Of a stretch of 64,000 bases of DNA, positions 1 through 10,625 are shown in pieces; the stretch's first letter is position 1; each line of letters begins with the position of its first letter. The stretch comes from Molanna angustata (taxonomy: Eukaryota; Arthropoda; Insecta; Trichoptera; Molannidae): the NCBI GenBank assembly GCA_963576475.1, contig OY754970.1, positions 39,875,447-39,939,446 on the forward strand, read 5' to 3'. Made by a program: the position numbers and the translations under genes. The notes beneath the pieces were generated by a model. That model searched no databases. It saw only the letters and a list, made by a program, of their open reading frames with translations, and was not told where the DNA came from.

Positions 1-3000
1 TCGCGTTCTTTAAAACAAAATTTATCTGCTTTTTTTAAAATATTTCATACAACATAAGCATTCTTCACTATACTGCATTAATAGTTTGTTTATCTTAACA
101 TAAAAATATACTATCGGAAGAAAATTTATATTCCTGATAGTAACATTTAGTATGAATAAAAATGTAATTAGATAAATTTCTATGTATGGAAACGTGTAGT
201 AATTTGATTTCATGATATAATGTAAAGAGCTTGAACATAGAACTGATTAGCTTTCCATAAATAACAAAAAAATTCTTCATATGATATCACCTGTCAAAAT
301 TTGAAAAATGCTCTCGCGTTCTTTAAAACAAAATTTATCTGCTTTTTTTAAAATATTTCATACAACATAAGCATTCTTCACTATACTGCATTAATAGTTT
401 GTCTATCTTAACATAAAAATATACTATCGGAAAAATATTTATATTCCTGATAGTAACATTTAGTATGAATAATAATGTAATTAGATAAATTTCTATGTAT
501 GGAAAAGTTCAGTAATTTGATTTCATGTTATAATGTAAAGAGCTTGAACATAGAACTGATTAGCTTTCCATAAATAACAAAAAAATCTTCATATAATATC
601 ACGTGTCAAAATTTTGAAAATGCTCTCGCGTTCTTTAAAACAAAATTTATCTGCTTTTTTTAAAATATTTCATACAACATAAGCATTCTTCACTATACTG
701 CATTAATATTTTGTTTATCTTAACATAAAAATATACTATCGGAAGAAAATTTATATTCCTGGTAGTAACATTTAGTATGAATAAAAATGTAATTAGATAA
801 ATTTCTATGTATGGAAAAGTTCAGTAATTTGATTTCATGTTATAATGTAAAGAGCTTGAACATAGAACTGATTAGCTTTCCATAAATAACAAAAAAAATC
901 TTCATATGATATCACCTGTCAAAATTTGGAAAATGCTCTCGCGTTCTTTAGAACAAAATTTATCTGCTTTTTTTAAAATATTTCATACAACATAAGCATT
1001 CTTCACTATACTGCATTAATAGTTTGTTTATCTTAACATAAAAATATACTATCGGAAGAAAATTTATATTCCTGATAGTAACATTTAGTATGAATAAAAA
1101 TGTAATTAGATAAATTTCTATGTATGGAAACGTGTAGTAATTTGATTTCATGATATAATGTAAAGAGCTTGAACATAGAACTGATTAGCTTTCCATAAAT
1201 AACAAAAAAATTCTTCATATGATATCACCTGTCAAAATTTGAAAAATGCTCTCGCGTTCTTTAAAACAAAATTTATCTGCTTTTTTTAAAATATTTCATA
1301 CAACATAAGCATTCTTCACTATACTGCATTAATAGTTTGTCTATCTTAACATAAAAATATACTATCGGAAGAAAATTTATATTCCTGATAGTAACATTTA
1401 GTATGAATAATAATGTAATTAGATAAATTTCTATGTATGGAAAAGTTCAGTAATTTGGTTTTAATGTTATAATGTAAAGAGCTTGAACATAGAACTGATT
1501 AGCTTTCCATAAATAACAAAAAAAATCTTCATATAATATCACGTGTCAAAATTTTGAAAATGCTCTCGCGTTCTTTAAAACAAAATTTATCTGCTTTTTT
1601 TAAAATATTTCATACAACATAAGCATTCTTCACTATACTGCATTAATAGTTTGTTTATCTTTACATAAAAATATACTATCGGAAGAAAATTTATATTCCT
1701 GATAGTAACATTTAGTATGAATAAAAATGTAATTAGATAAATTTCTATGTATGGAAACGTGTAGTAATTTGATTTCATGATATAATGTAAAGAGCTTGAA
1801 CATAGAACTGATTAGCTTTCCATAAATAACAAAAAAATTCTTCATATGATATCACCTGTCAAAATTTGAAAAATGCTCTCGCGTTCTTTAAAACAAAATT
1901 TATCTGCTTTTTTTAAAATATTTCATACAACATAAGCATTCTTCACTATACTGCATTAATAGTTTGTCTATCTTAACATAAAAATATACTATCGGAAGAA
2001 AATTTATATTCCTGATAGTAACATTTAGTATGAATAATAATGTAATTAGATAAATTTCTATGTATGGAAAAGTTCAGTAATTTGGTTTTAATGTTATAAT
2101 GTAAAGAGCTTGAACATAGAACTGATTAGCTTTCCATAAATAACAAAAAAAATCTTCATATAATATCACGTGTCAAAATTTTGAAAATGCTCTCGCGTTC
2201 TTTAAAACAAAATTTATCTGCTTTTTTTAAAATATTTCATACAACATAAGCATTCTTCACTATACTGCATTAATAGTTTGTTTATCTTAACATAAAAATA
2301 TACTATCGGAAGAAAATTTATATTCCTGATAGTAACATTTAGTATGAATAAAAATGTAATTAGATAAATTTCTATGTATGGAAACGTGTAGTAATTTGAT
2401 TTCATGATATAATGTAAAGAGCTTGAACATAGAACTGATTAGCTTTCCATAAATAACAAAAAAATTCTTCATATGATATCACCTGTCAAAATTTGAAAAA
2501 TGCTCTCGCGTTCTTTAAAACAAAATTTATCTGCTTTTTTTAAAATATTTCATACAACATAAGCATTCTTCACTATACTGCATTAATAGTTTGTCTATCT
2601 TAACATAAAAATATACTATCGGAAGAAAATTTATATTCCTGGTAGTAACATTTAGTATGAATAAAAATGTAATTAGATAAATTTCTATGTATGGAAAAGT
2701 TCAGTAATTTGATTTCATGTTATAATGTAAAGAGCTTGAACATAGAACTGATTAGCTTTCCATAAATAACAAAAAATTTCTTCATATGATATCACCTGTC
2801 AAAATTTGGAAAATGCTTTCGCGTCCTTTAAAACAAAATTTATCTGCTTTTATTAAAATATTTCATACAACATAAGCATTCTACACCATACTGCAATAAT
2901 AGTTTGTCTATCTTAACATAAAAATATACTGTCGATAGAAAATTTATTTTCCTGGTAGTAAAATTTAGTATGAATAAAAATGTATATAATAAGATAAATT

Positions 3001-3297
3001 TCTTATGTATGGAAAAGTTCAGTAATTTGATTTCATGTTATAATGTAAAGAGCTTGAACATCGAACTGATTAGCTTTTCATAAATAACAAAAATTTCTTC
3101 ATATGATATTACGTGTCAAAATTGTCAAAATGCTCTAACGTCCTTTCAAACAAAATTTATCTGCTTTTATTAAAATATTTCATACAACATTAGAATTCTT
3201 CACCATACTGCATTAATAGTTTGTCTATCTTAACATGAAAATATACTATCGTTAGAAAATTTATATTCTTGGTAGTAAAATTTAGAATGAATAAAAT
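1..3297. repeat. 313-bp satellite array, about 10.5 copies
   Basis: Tandem units start at about 1, 314, 626, 939, 1252, 1566, 1879, 2193, 2506, 2819 and 3136, each opening near tcgcgttcttt, with lengths of 312-317 bp. Units fall into types: one carries cgtgtagtaattt, another aagttcagtaatttggtttt. Units 1252-1878 and 1879-2505 form a 627-bp higher-order repeat. The last two units (2819 onward) are more diverged and the array fades at about 3297, so this is its edge; the left side runs out of the window. The short open frames repeated in every unit are by-products of the repeat and not genes. Confidence 0.95.
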
Positions 3298-3302
3298 ATT
3301 TC

Positions 3303-3378
3303 ATTGTCAATATTTGTGGTGTGGAGAGTTTAGTGTTGGCCACAACCCACTCGTTTTATTTGATGTGTGTGTGTGTGT
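3303..3378 (-). mobile_element. Fragment of dispersed repeat X plus short (TG)n
   Basis: On the minus strand this reads aacgagtgggttgtggccaa followed by cactaaactct, the same terminal motif seen at 24103, 60422 and (opposite strand) 10620. It is followed by a short TG run at 3362-3378. It sits between the satellite edge and the truncated gypsy element, so it may mark the event that removed that element's 3' LTR. Only the terminal 50-60 bp is recognisable. Confidence 0.5.
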
Positions 3379-4945
3379 CATCTAGGATATCGAAATCCCC
3401 CTCCTCGCGGTCTCAACCTGTCTCTCCACGGAGTGTTTTCTGAAAGAGAAGAATCCTCATTAGCCATTGTCTTATTGTCCACTTCATAAAGTGGACCCAA
3501 TTCATTCATACTCTCAGATTCGTTATTTTCATCTTCCCAGTGTACCCTTCTTCCTACTAAGTGATCCATATGTCTTTTCCATTTTAATTTTCCAATAGTT
3601 TCCACTATAAAATTCCGATTTCTCAATACTTTAATAACTGTAGCTGGTACCCATTTATTTTTCGAATCTCTGAAGTCTTTTGTCATAACCTTAGAACCAA
3701 TCTTAAAATATTTTCCCATTTTCTTCCCTCCATAATAAAATTTTTGTCTGTTCTGTTTCCATTTCATCCTCTCCTGTATCTCTCTGTTAATCAATCCCGG
3801 CGACTCAATCGCTGTTGATGCTAACACATTAATATTTGAAAACCTAATTTTAAATTTATTAATAAAATTTCTACCTAATATGAATGACGAACCGTTATTC
3901 ACAATAATAAAATCTTGTTCTGCGATAATATTATTGTATTCAACTGTAAACCTATGAATACCCATTTCTTTGAGTGATGTACTATCATAACCGGACAACT
4001 TTATTTCACACTTATTTAACTTAATCTCATTAAAATATCTTTTGTATAAGTGTAAAGGCATTACGTTAACTCCCGATCCGGTGTCTAAAATCATCTGTAA
4101 TACAATTCCATTTACACTAACCTGTAGATAAAATGGATCGCAATCCTTATAACTAATGTTCATGATTGTGTTAATTACTTCACATTTGTTAGCATAATGT
4201 CCGCGCTTATTACATTTAAAACATAAAACATTTTTTTGAAAACAATCTTTCTTTATATGACCTCTTTTGTTGCAATTGAAACACTTCAACAAAATTTTAC
4301 TGTCATTCGTTTTGATGTCTGTAGTACGCACGCGCGTCGGTGGTGGAGAGTTCGAAATGTACCTCGATATCGGATTGGGCCGTTCAATACTACACAAAAT
4401 ACTATCGTTGCTATGCAAATCTATTTTGTTATAACTCTCTAATTTTTTTTTTTGAATAATGTGTTCGTATGTATACGCCAACTCCACACAATCATTTAAA
4501 TTATTTCCCGCAGCACTCAAAAATAATTTATTTTTAATTTCTGTATTATATATTCCTATAATAAAAATATCCTTCAAATTTTCATCTAATCTACTGTTGA
4601 ATGAACATCTAATTGCCAAACTTTTTAATCTTGCCATAAATTCTCTAACTGATTCATCACTTGCCTGTTTACAATTAAAAAAAAATTCTCTATATTCGTA
4701 TACATTATCACTACCTTTGCAACATTTTTCTATCATTTTACATAATTCTTCATATTGTATAACTGACATTTTTCTTGGAAAACATAGTTCACTTAGGAAT
4801 ACAAAGGTATCTTCCGTAAGACTACTCAAGAGAATAGCTCTCTTCTTGTCTTCTGACAATTTCTCATCACTGAGTAGGGTTTTTTGAGAGGTTTGAGTCC
4901 TTTCTCATCACTGAAAGGACTCAAACCTCTCAAAAAACCCTCCAT
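3378..4945 (-). pseudogene. Ty3/gypsy gag-protease joined to integrase tail (internally deleted)
   Basis: A 493-codon open frame (4859-3378) encodes, in order: a Gag capsid-like region (residues 1-140), two CCHC zinc knuckles (C193-C206 and C213-C226), a retropepsin with DTG at 259-261 and the second motif ILGRNF near 327-332, then directly at about residue 350 a basic segment ending WKRHMDH like the C-terminal part of gypsy integrase. Reverse transcriptase, RNase H and the integrase core are absent, yet the frame stays open across the junction. The original ATG is probably 4945-4943; a 41-bp fold-back insertion just after it breaks the frame, so the open frame has no good in-frame ATG start (it begins at TTG). 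Gag and double-knuckle type suggest a Mag-like lineage. It cannot transpose by itself. The 3' LTR was not found. Confidence 0.85.
4861..4941. repeat. 28-bp perfect inverted repeat with 10-nt loop (templated insertion)
   Basis: Arms 4876-4903 and 4914-4941 are perfect complements around the loop ctcatcactg. The 13-mer ttctcatcactga also occurs twice, at 4861-4873 and 4902-4914. Together these fit a 41-bp insertion made by copying the neighbouring gag start in reverse and then returning to the original template. It lies within the first codons of gag and shifts the frame. Confidence 0.9.
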
Positions 4946-4958
4946 TTTGAGCACTAGC

Positions 4959-4989
4959 TAAGTATTTTATTACAGGTAATAAATACTTA
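4959..4989. repeat. Hairpin in gypsy leader
   Basis: taagtattttattac pairs with gtaataaatactta, with one unpaired T, leaving a very short loop. It lies in the untranslated leader between primer-binding site and gag. A packaging or dimerisation role is possible for such leaders but is only inference. Confidence 0.6.
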
Positions 4990-5203
4990 ACTTAAGGTCC
5001 TGACCACGAAGATGGCTCGACTCCGATGATCGTAGATGACCCTCAATAAACCCTAGTCCTTTGCCTCTATGTTCCCTGGTTGATTCTGTTACTGCGCGGC
5101 TCCCTTTCCGACGTCCTTGATAGGCGGCTCCTTATCGACGTCCTTGTTCCCTTTCTTTCCTCCTTCTTGTCCTCTTCTTCCTGATGATGCTCCTTCCTGG
5201 ATT

Positions 5204-5220
5204 TCCTACCGACTGCGCCA
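5204..5220 (-). other. Primer-binding site, tRNA-Ser type
   Basis: The minus strand reads TGGCGCAGTCGGTAGGA, which is complementary to the 3' end (with CCA) of insect tRNA-Ser. It stands one base inside the LTR edge at 5222 and upstream of gag, exactly where minus-strand DNA synthesis of a gypsy element would be primed. This fixes the orientation and the LTR boundary. Confidence 0.85.
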
Positions 5221-5221
5221 C

Positions 5222-5329
5222 TGTGATATACTCACTTCCTGAGTATAATATAGATTAATAAGAAGGAAGTAATCCAATAATGTCTTAATATAATTATCTC
5301 CTTTTTTATCTCAAATGTTCCTTCTGACA
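5222..5329 (-). mobile_element. Probable 5' LTR of the gypsy element
   Basis: The inner edge is set by the primer-binding site: the minus strand ends in CA at 5222. A minus-strand TG start at 5329 gives a 108-bp LTR, in the short range known for Mag-like elements. The outer edge is uncertain because no second LTR is present for comparison, and sequence to about 5480 could belong to it. Confidence 0.4.
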
Positions 5330-5468
5330 GCCAGTAACAGAATGCCTCGCATAACTATCTGCCTAGCAACCAACATACATTCATCTCTTTCGCACTTCTA
5401 TCCATCCCACTCACACACCTCTATACTACAGATTCCATATAAAATTCTTATAACTCAAACATAGTAAA

Positions 5469-5553
5469 CTTCATTTTTTTGAAGATAAGTTATAATGAGT
5501 ATTAGTATCCTCATTTATTTATTTATTTTATTACTTATCTTCAAACAATGAAG
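5469..5553. repeat. Inverted repeat
   Basis: ttgaagataagt (5479-5490) pairs with acttatcttcaa (5533-5544). The flanking cttcatt (5469-5475) and aatgaag (5547-5553) extend it after a gap. The interior is AT-rich with (ttta)n. It may be the relic of a small fold-back element. Confidence 0.65.
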
Positions 5554-5557
5554 ATTT

Positions 5558-5627
5558 TTGCTGGATCCAGCTAGCCAAAAAGGTGCTAGATCCAGCTGGA
5601 TTGATGGATGCGGGATCCAGCAATTGC
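5558..5627. repeat. Cluster of ggatccagc palindromes
   Basis: Three copies of gatccagc-type sequence (5562, 5590 and 5615) occur in both orientations: gctggatccagc at 5560, agatccagctgga at 5588, ggatccagcaattgc at 5613. They could form alternative hairpins. No function is evident. Confidence 0.6.
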
Positions 5628-6085
5628 ATTCCCTAACAAGGTCCCTCGGTGAAACGTTGCACTAAATGCTACACGAATATCATTACTGAAGAATTTATAA
5701 ACTCCACCTACCAAGTTCGGACTAACCTAACATTTTATACTGGATACAGAGGCAACTCTGGGGATAACACCATATTGTTGCTGTAGTAAGCAAAACTACA
5801 CTGTGTGTTCGTATTACAGACAAAACCGCAACAGGAGTATTTTATCACAAGTTTACAAACAAATCACTCAAAATCGACCTTGTTCTAGTTGTGTTAGAGT
5901 TCCATAATTAGAAAGGAAATTTTATCTTTTTGGAATCGAATAACGGCAAGATGGAAATGGAAACAGACACATAACTTTATCATTATATGATTCAAGTATC
6001 ATTGTTTTTTAAAATTTCTTAAAATTACACAGATAAATACATTGATTTATAAACATGAATTTTCATTCTCATCAGTTGCTATAAG
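5628..6085. other. No gene seen
   Basis: AT-rich sequence without open frames, strong repeats or splice-supported exons. The stretch around 5640-5780 is somewhat less AT-rich but shows no recognisable coding signal. Confidence 0.5.
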
Positions 6086-6087
6086 TC

Positions 6088-6585
6088 GGCCTTTTTTAGT
6101 TGGTTAGATATCTGACTGCTAAGCTAAAGGTCCCGGGTTCAATTCCCGGTAGAGACACAGCTACTGATAGTGTTTTTAGTCTGAATTTGTGAAACGATAC
6201 GCAACATAATGCCTGATCAACACCAGTTTAGTGTTTATTCAAGTGGCAGGAAACAAGTAAAATGCGGTGGACATAGACAGGAATTTCACCTACCCCACAC
6301 CATTGGGAATGTTTTAGAGCTTGTAGCTCTGTTCATTCCCGAAGCGGCTGCTCGAAACTACTATCTAGCATATTTTGTACCACTGCCCATAAGAGGCCAA
6401 CCTTAATCGCGAAGGCCCGCCGAATAGAAGCTTGGATCAAGTACCGACAAGTCGTGGTGGGTCTCCGCCAGCCACATCTGATGCTTTGTTTTAGCCCTAC
6501 CCTCTTGGTGCTTTACCCCGAGTTCGGTTCTCTCTGCCTACCCCGTAAGGGACATGGCGTGATGGTATGTATGAATGTATGTACA
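6088..6585 (+). mobile_element. tRNA-derived SINE (family A), near full length
   Basis: The head contains an A-box-like tagttggttag (6097) and a B-box gggttcaattccc (6136), the internal RNA polymerase III promoter of a tRNA. A tRNA-unrelated body follows. The 3' part (about 6528-6585) reads ttcggttctctctgcctacc, then a ggcgtgatggtatg run and a (tatg)n tail. The same 3' end is found in LINE tails at 19290 and 37805, so this SINE probably uses that LINE's machinery. The open frames inside have no coding character. Confidence 0.8.
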
Positions 6586-6639
6586 AAAAACAAGAAAATA
6601 TTCAAATTTACACAAAAATGCAAAGGAAGCACACAATAT

Positions 6640-6955
6640 CTTAAAATAAGTTTTCCTTTATGTATTCAACACTTAGGCGACGAAAAGCGGCAAGACCAGA
6701 TGCTTCCCTCACACATTCTGGCAAATCATTAAACAGTTGATGTACTTTGTAATACACATTATTTTGTGTACCTGCCAGGTTAGTCTGAGGCAGTCTAAAG
6801 TCCCGCCGACTTTTCGTCGGGTAAGTGTGAACTTCGAAATTATACAGAATATTTTTTGCAAATATCGCGGTGATAGTCCATTTTTTAATTTATACATGAA
6901 AATCAATACATTTAAAATTATTTGCTGTTTTATTGACAACAACTTCAACTTCTAA
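6640..6955 (-). pseudogene. LINE reverse transcriptase C-terminal fragment
   Basis: The minus strand encodes the typical LINE C-terminal block: IKQ..ILN.L.F.YK.KNGL.P.YL (6940-6870), then in a shifted frame RDFRLPQTNLAG and further on LFNDLPECVREASG and AAFRRLSVEYIKENL (6800-6640). One frameshift near 6805 splits the homology. It is a 5'-truncated, decayed copy of a jockey/CR1-superfamily element. It does not extend left beyond about 6630. Confidence 0.75.
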
Positions 6956-8133
6956 GTAACAAACAAATAAATACAAATTAGAATAAGGAACAGTAGATTG
7001 ATATTAATTATGTTGGATAAATATTTCACAATAAGACACAAAAAAAAATAAAAATAATATACTTACTATAACAAACAAGCATATGACACTATAATTATTA
7101 TTGGATAGGTATATTTACTCCTAACTGTGAATTCCTCATATCAGATTTCACATTTCTCTTATATTCACTTACCATAATATTCTGAAGTGAACATAATGGA
7201 TACATAAATGATGCATACAGAACTATAGTACAGTACACTATAATACTGGATGGAACTGTATACCAAATATCGGTCTAAGTAACACTTAGCACTGTGTGCA
7301 TTTCTCTTGTCTAATTTACATAGAAAATGACCATTATTCTATTCGAACGGAGAGCAAAAGTGCACTCAAAATGAAACAAATTTAGACATTCAGAATTGTT
7401 TAGAGTGCTAGCAAATTGAGACATTATAAAACTTAGATTTGTCGAGTTTTGAAAATTTGTACTGCACTAATTTTTAAAATATTAATCTGCATAATAAAAC
7501 AAATATTAACACATATAATTCTACAACAGATTTATTTCACTCCCGACGACCGTTTTGGCTAACAAGGCCATAATCAACTGGAATACTGTCGATTCGTTCA
7601 TGAGAATTCAATTCTCAGAATGAATCGACAGTATAATGGCAGTCACCTATACACCAATATCAAAGAAGACTTAATAGTTTGATACTTCATATCCAAACAT
7701 ACAATACATACCATCATGCTGTTTTCATATTCTGGGTAGGAAAAGAAGACTGACCTCCATACTATCCTATCTTGACTACCTGGGTACATGTGTTGTATAG
7801 AAAACCAAATATCTTAAAATATTTAGGATTTATGGGTTTATAGTTTGGTACTTATTCTTCAACTATACATACTATCGCTATCGACAGTTGGATCTCATGT
7901 GCTACATGCAACTAGTTTATAAATTAATAGGTCTCAGTTAATCGTCGTCAATAGAATGCTGATAAAGATCTTATTAAGCGTTTTCGTTAGGAACAGCAAG
8001 CATCTTCAAATATTATAGAATGATACATTTAATAATAAAATACATAAAATCTGCGTCTAATTTTAATGTAGGAACTTTTGTTCTCTTTGTGGAATTAAAC
8101 TATGTTATTGATGTTATTTATGATCCAACAGAT
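6956..8133. other. No gene seen; one hairpin
   Basis: AT-rich DNA without coding potential. Apart from the inverted repeat at 7583-7634, no repeat family shared with the rest of the window was recognised. Confidence 0.5.
7583..7634. repeat. Short palindrome
   Basis: atactgtcgattc (7583-7595) pairs with gaatcgacagtat (7622-7634), and an inner tgagaatt/aattctca pair closes the stem around a single c. It could extrude as a hairpin of about 25 bp; its origin is unknown. Confidence 0.75.
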
Positions 8134-8893
8134 TTAAGGAGAATTCCATTTTTAAGAAAGCATTTTCTTTAAGGGGGGACTGCTGCCAACGTACCTATTT
8201 TTCAATTTGATATACCATCATTATTTATTATGAAATCGTTTTGAAAAAAATAATTTAGATAGTTTGGGTATTAATAAATAAAAATATACCTTAACTTTTT
8301 GATAATGTTCTGTATTAATTCCTGTAGAAAAATAATGGCATACCCCGATTTTCAACGTTTATCTTATGTTTTTAATAAACTTTAAGGCGTAGTTCAATAT
8401 TTTTTTTTTAAATTAAAGAAGACAAAAATATCTAGAAAAATATGATGTGACGTTGCATTAATCCTTCAGGTTTAGTAAATAAACCTAAAAAACAATTATT
8501 TTCCATTCAGCGCCATTGCGAAATAAAAGTTTTTTTGGTTTATTTCCTTAACCTGATGCATTAATGCAACGTCACATCATATTTTTCCAGATATTTTGTT
8601 CTTCTTTAATTTATGAAAAAATATATTGCTCTATACTTTATATTTTTTTAGAAATTTAAGATAAATGTCAAAAATCGGGGTATGCTTATTATTTTCCAAC
8701 CGGGATATATACAGAACATAATTAAAAAGTTAAGGTATATTTTTATTTATTAATATCCAAACTAACTAGGTTATTTTTTTCAAAATGATTCGTTTTGTAG
8801 TAATGATGCAATTTTAAATTGAAAAAATTGGTACGTTGGCAGCAGTCACCCTCTTAAGGAGAATTCCATTTTTAAGAAAGCATTTTCTTTAAG
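8134..8893. mobile_element. 680-bp fold-back MITE flanked by 40-bp direct repeats
   Basis: The element 8174-8853 is one long imperfect inverted repeat: gactgctgccaacgtac on the left is answered by gtacgttggcagcagtc on the right, and pairing continues almost to a loop of about 35 nt near 8492-8528. It encodes nothing. It is flanked by identical 40-bp repeats (8134-8173 and 8854-8893), each beginning TTAAG and ending TTAAG. TTAA at both edges suggests a piggyBac-type MITE, but a 40-bp duplication is far longer than a normal target site duplication. Confidence 0.85.
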
Positions 8894-9540
8894 CATTTTT
8901 GCTGATTAATATGAAAGGGGGTGTCTGAGTATTTTAATCATATTTTTATAGCTACATTATTTTCTGTGACACTCGTCTGCTTTTCCGTGACAATAATTCC
9001 TGTCTTTAATAATATTCCTATACAATATAAAATGTTTCATTTCTGCAGTTATTTTTACTTGTATCAAGTTGTAGTCGAGATTCTGCGAAACAAATTGTAA
9101 GATTAGAGGTAACCTTCCAAATATTTCGCATAGTCGACAGTTTTACCTGTCCGACTCTTTGGCAAAGCGGACCGCACAGCACAGCACAGCACCTGCAAAT
9201 AAATTTTTGATTTCGTGGACGTCATGTACTTTATTTTACTGTAAAGGCGACATCTTGGTAGCGGGGAGTTATCGCCGAATCTAAAGTACGGCGACTTGTG
9301 CAAAGTGGAATAAATGCAATACTATAGAAATATTATATAATACCTATATTATATTATATTATATCGTATTGTACAAGAAATGTTTAGTTAAAGAAACCAT
9401 CCAGTGTTCCGCAGGCAGATCGCGTCGCAATGTCGCGTTGTCGCAAGCGTCAGCGACGGTATCATAAACAATTATTAATTAATAGTAAACACATATCAGT
9501 AGACCAGTGATTTATCATGTATAATTTTACTTATAAAATT
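8894..9540. other. No gene seen
   Basis: A moderately AT-rich stretch with a short (acagc)n run at 9176-9192 and less AT-rich islands around 9100-9300 and 9410-9460. No family match or splice-supported exon was recognised. Confidence 0.45.
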
Positions 9541-9544
9541 GATC

Positions 9545-10625
9545 TTCACTACCCCAAGGCGATATAGTGGGAAGTTATGAATTCGCAATTTTAAATGTTA
9601 TTTTTTTATTGCAGATTATCAAATAGTGACATGCTGAAATTAAAAATACATTTTCATCACAATGTATCTGTGTGTCCTGTGTACGTACTGCTTATATATT
9701 TTTTCTACTTAATCGATGATAGACTAAAGTACTTCCTCATTCGATTTTTTCCAGATTCAACAAATTTGTATGTCTAATGCTCGGTTAGACTGTATTAGAT
9801 TTTGAAGGATATCTGATCGTCGCTTCTCATTTTTTTTAACTATCAAGTATTTTCGCCCAATTATTGAATATGGCAGTCACCTCTGGAGCGGCGCCCCCCA
9901 ATACCTACTGAAAACCCTCGACGCTGTCCAAAGGCGTACTATACGTCTGATGATGATCCATCACTGACTGATGGATTGCAATCACTAGAACACAGACGCA
10001 AAGTCGGTATTTTAAGTTTATTCTATAGATACTACCACGGGAATTGCTCAGAAGAACTTGCATCTTTGGTCCCTCCTCTACCCACTCGCAACAGAGTCAC
10101 TCGCTTCACTCAATCGCAGCATCCATTCACAGTGGACCTTCAACATATACGAACAAGTCGCTTCTCGAACTTCTTTATTAATACAGCAGCCCGACTGTGG
10201 AACGATCTTCCGAATTCTGTGTTTCCACCTTCGTGCAACCCGGGTCTTTTTAAAATCCGAATTAACAAACTCTTTTCTAGATTGCAAACCCCTCCCAACG
10301 CTACGTAGCGCGATTCTTCGGAAGAGTAAAATGGACCCAAATCCTAATAACTGGCGTCCCCTACGTGGACATGTTAAAAAAAAATTCAATGGGACCCAAA
10401 GTTCAAGAAACTTAAAAATAAATATTTTTAATTTTAAATTGATAAAAAATACATATTTTTTATAAAATGGCATTGAAGAATCATCAAATTTTCGCAATGA
10501 AATATTTAAATCAAAAATAATTTAACAAACTCATTTCATGAAAATGTTGAAAGATTTGAATACTTTTTTTGGAGTGACCTGGTAGTGAGGAGTACAGTGT
10601 TAGACACCACACACTCGTTTACATG
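9545..10625 (-). mobile_element. Repeat X copy 1, interrupted by a LINE
   Basis: Read on the minus strand, 10625-10385 and 9842-9545 match the plus-strand copy at 24103-24785 piece by piece: cagatatccttcaa, agtactttagtct, and caacattttcatgaaatgag are shared. The match is broken only by the LINE fragment at 9843-10383. X encodes no protein and its ends show no clear terminal repeats. It is a non-autonomous dispersed element of unknown class. Confidence 0.7.
9843..10383 (+). pseudogene. Jockey-like LINE 3' fragment inserted in repeat X
   Basis: The frame from 9850 reads YFRPIIEYGSHLWSGAPPQY, then LKTLDAVQRRTIRLM, a TGA at 9967 and LQSLEHRRKVGILSLFYRYY, ending in LWNDLPNSVFPPS. This is the conserved end of the reverse transcriptase ORF in jockey-superfamily LINEs. 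The 3' UTR is short and ends in an A-run near 10377. It is 5'-truncated and carries one nonsense codon. A related tail in the opposite orientation lies at 38165-38362. Confidence 0.85.

Noticed and set aside
22..2472. Repeated 61-70 codon minus-strand open frames in the first 2.5 kb
   Set aside because: They are the same AT-rich frame repeated once per satellite unit and are broken in other units; no coding signal.
4459..4887. Plus-strand 142-codon open frame
   Set aside because: Antisense shadow of the gypsy gag.
6120..6160. A tRNA gene at the B-box gggttcaattccc
   Set aside because: No acceptor stem; the sequence continues into a SINE body and LINE-type tail.
10078..10497. Minus-strand 139-codon open frame
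   Set aside because: It is antisense to the LINE polymerase codons on the plus strand.
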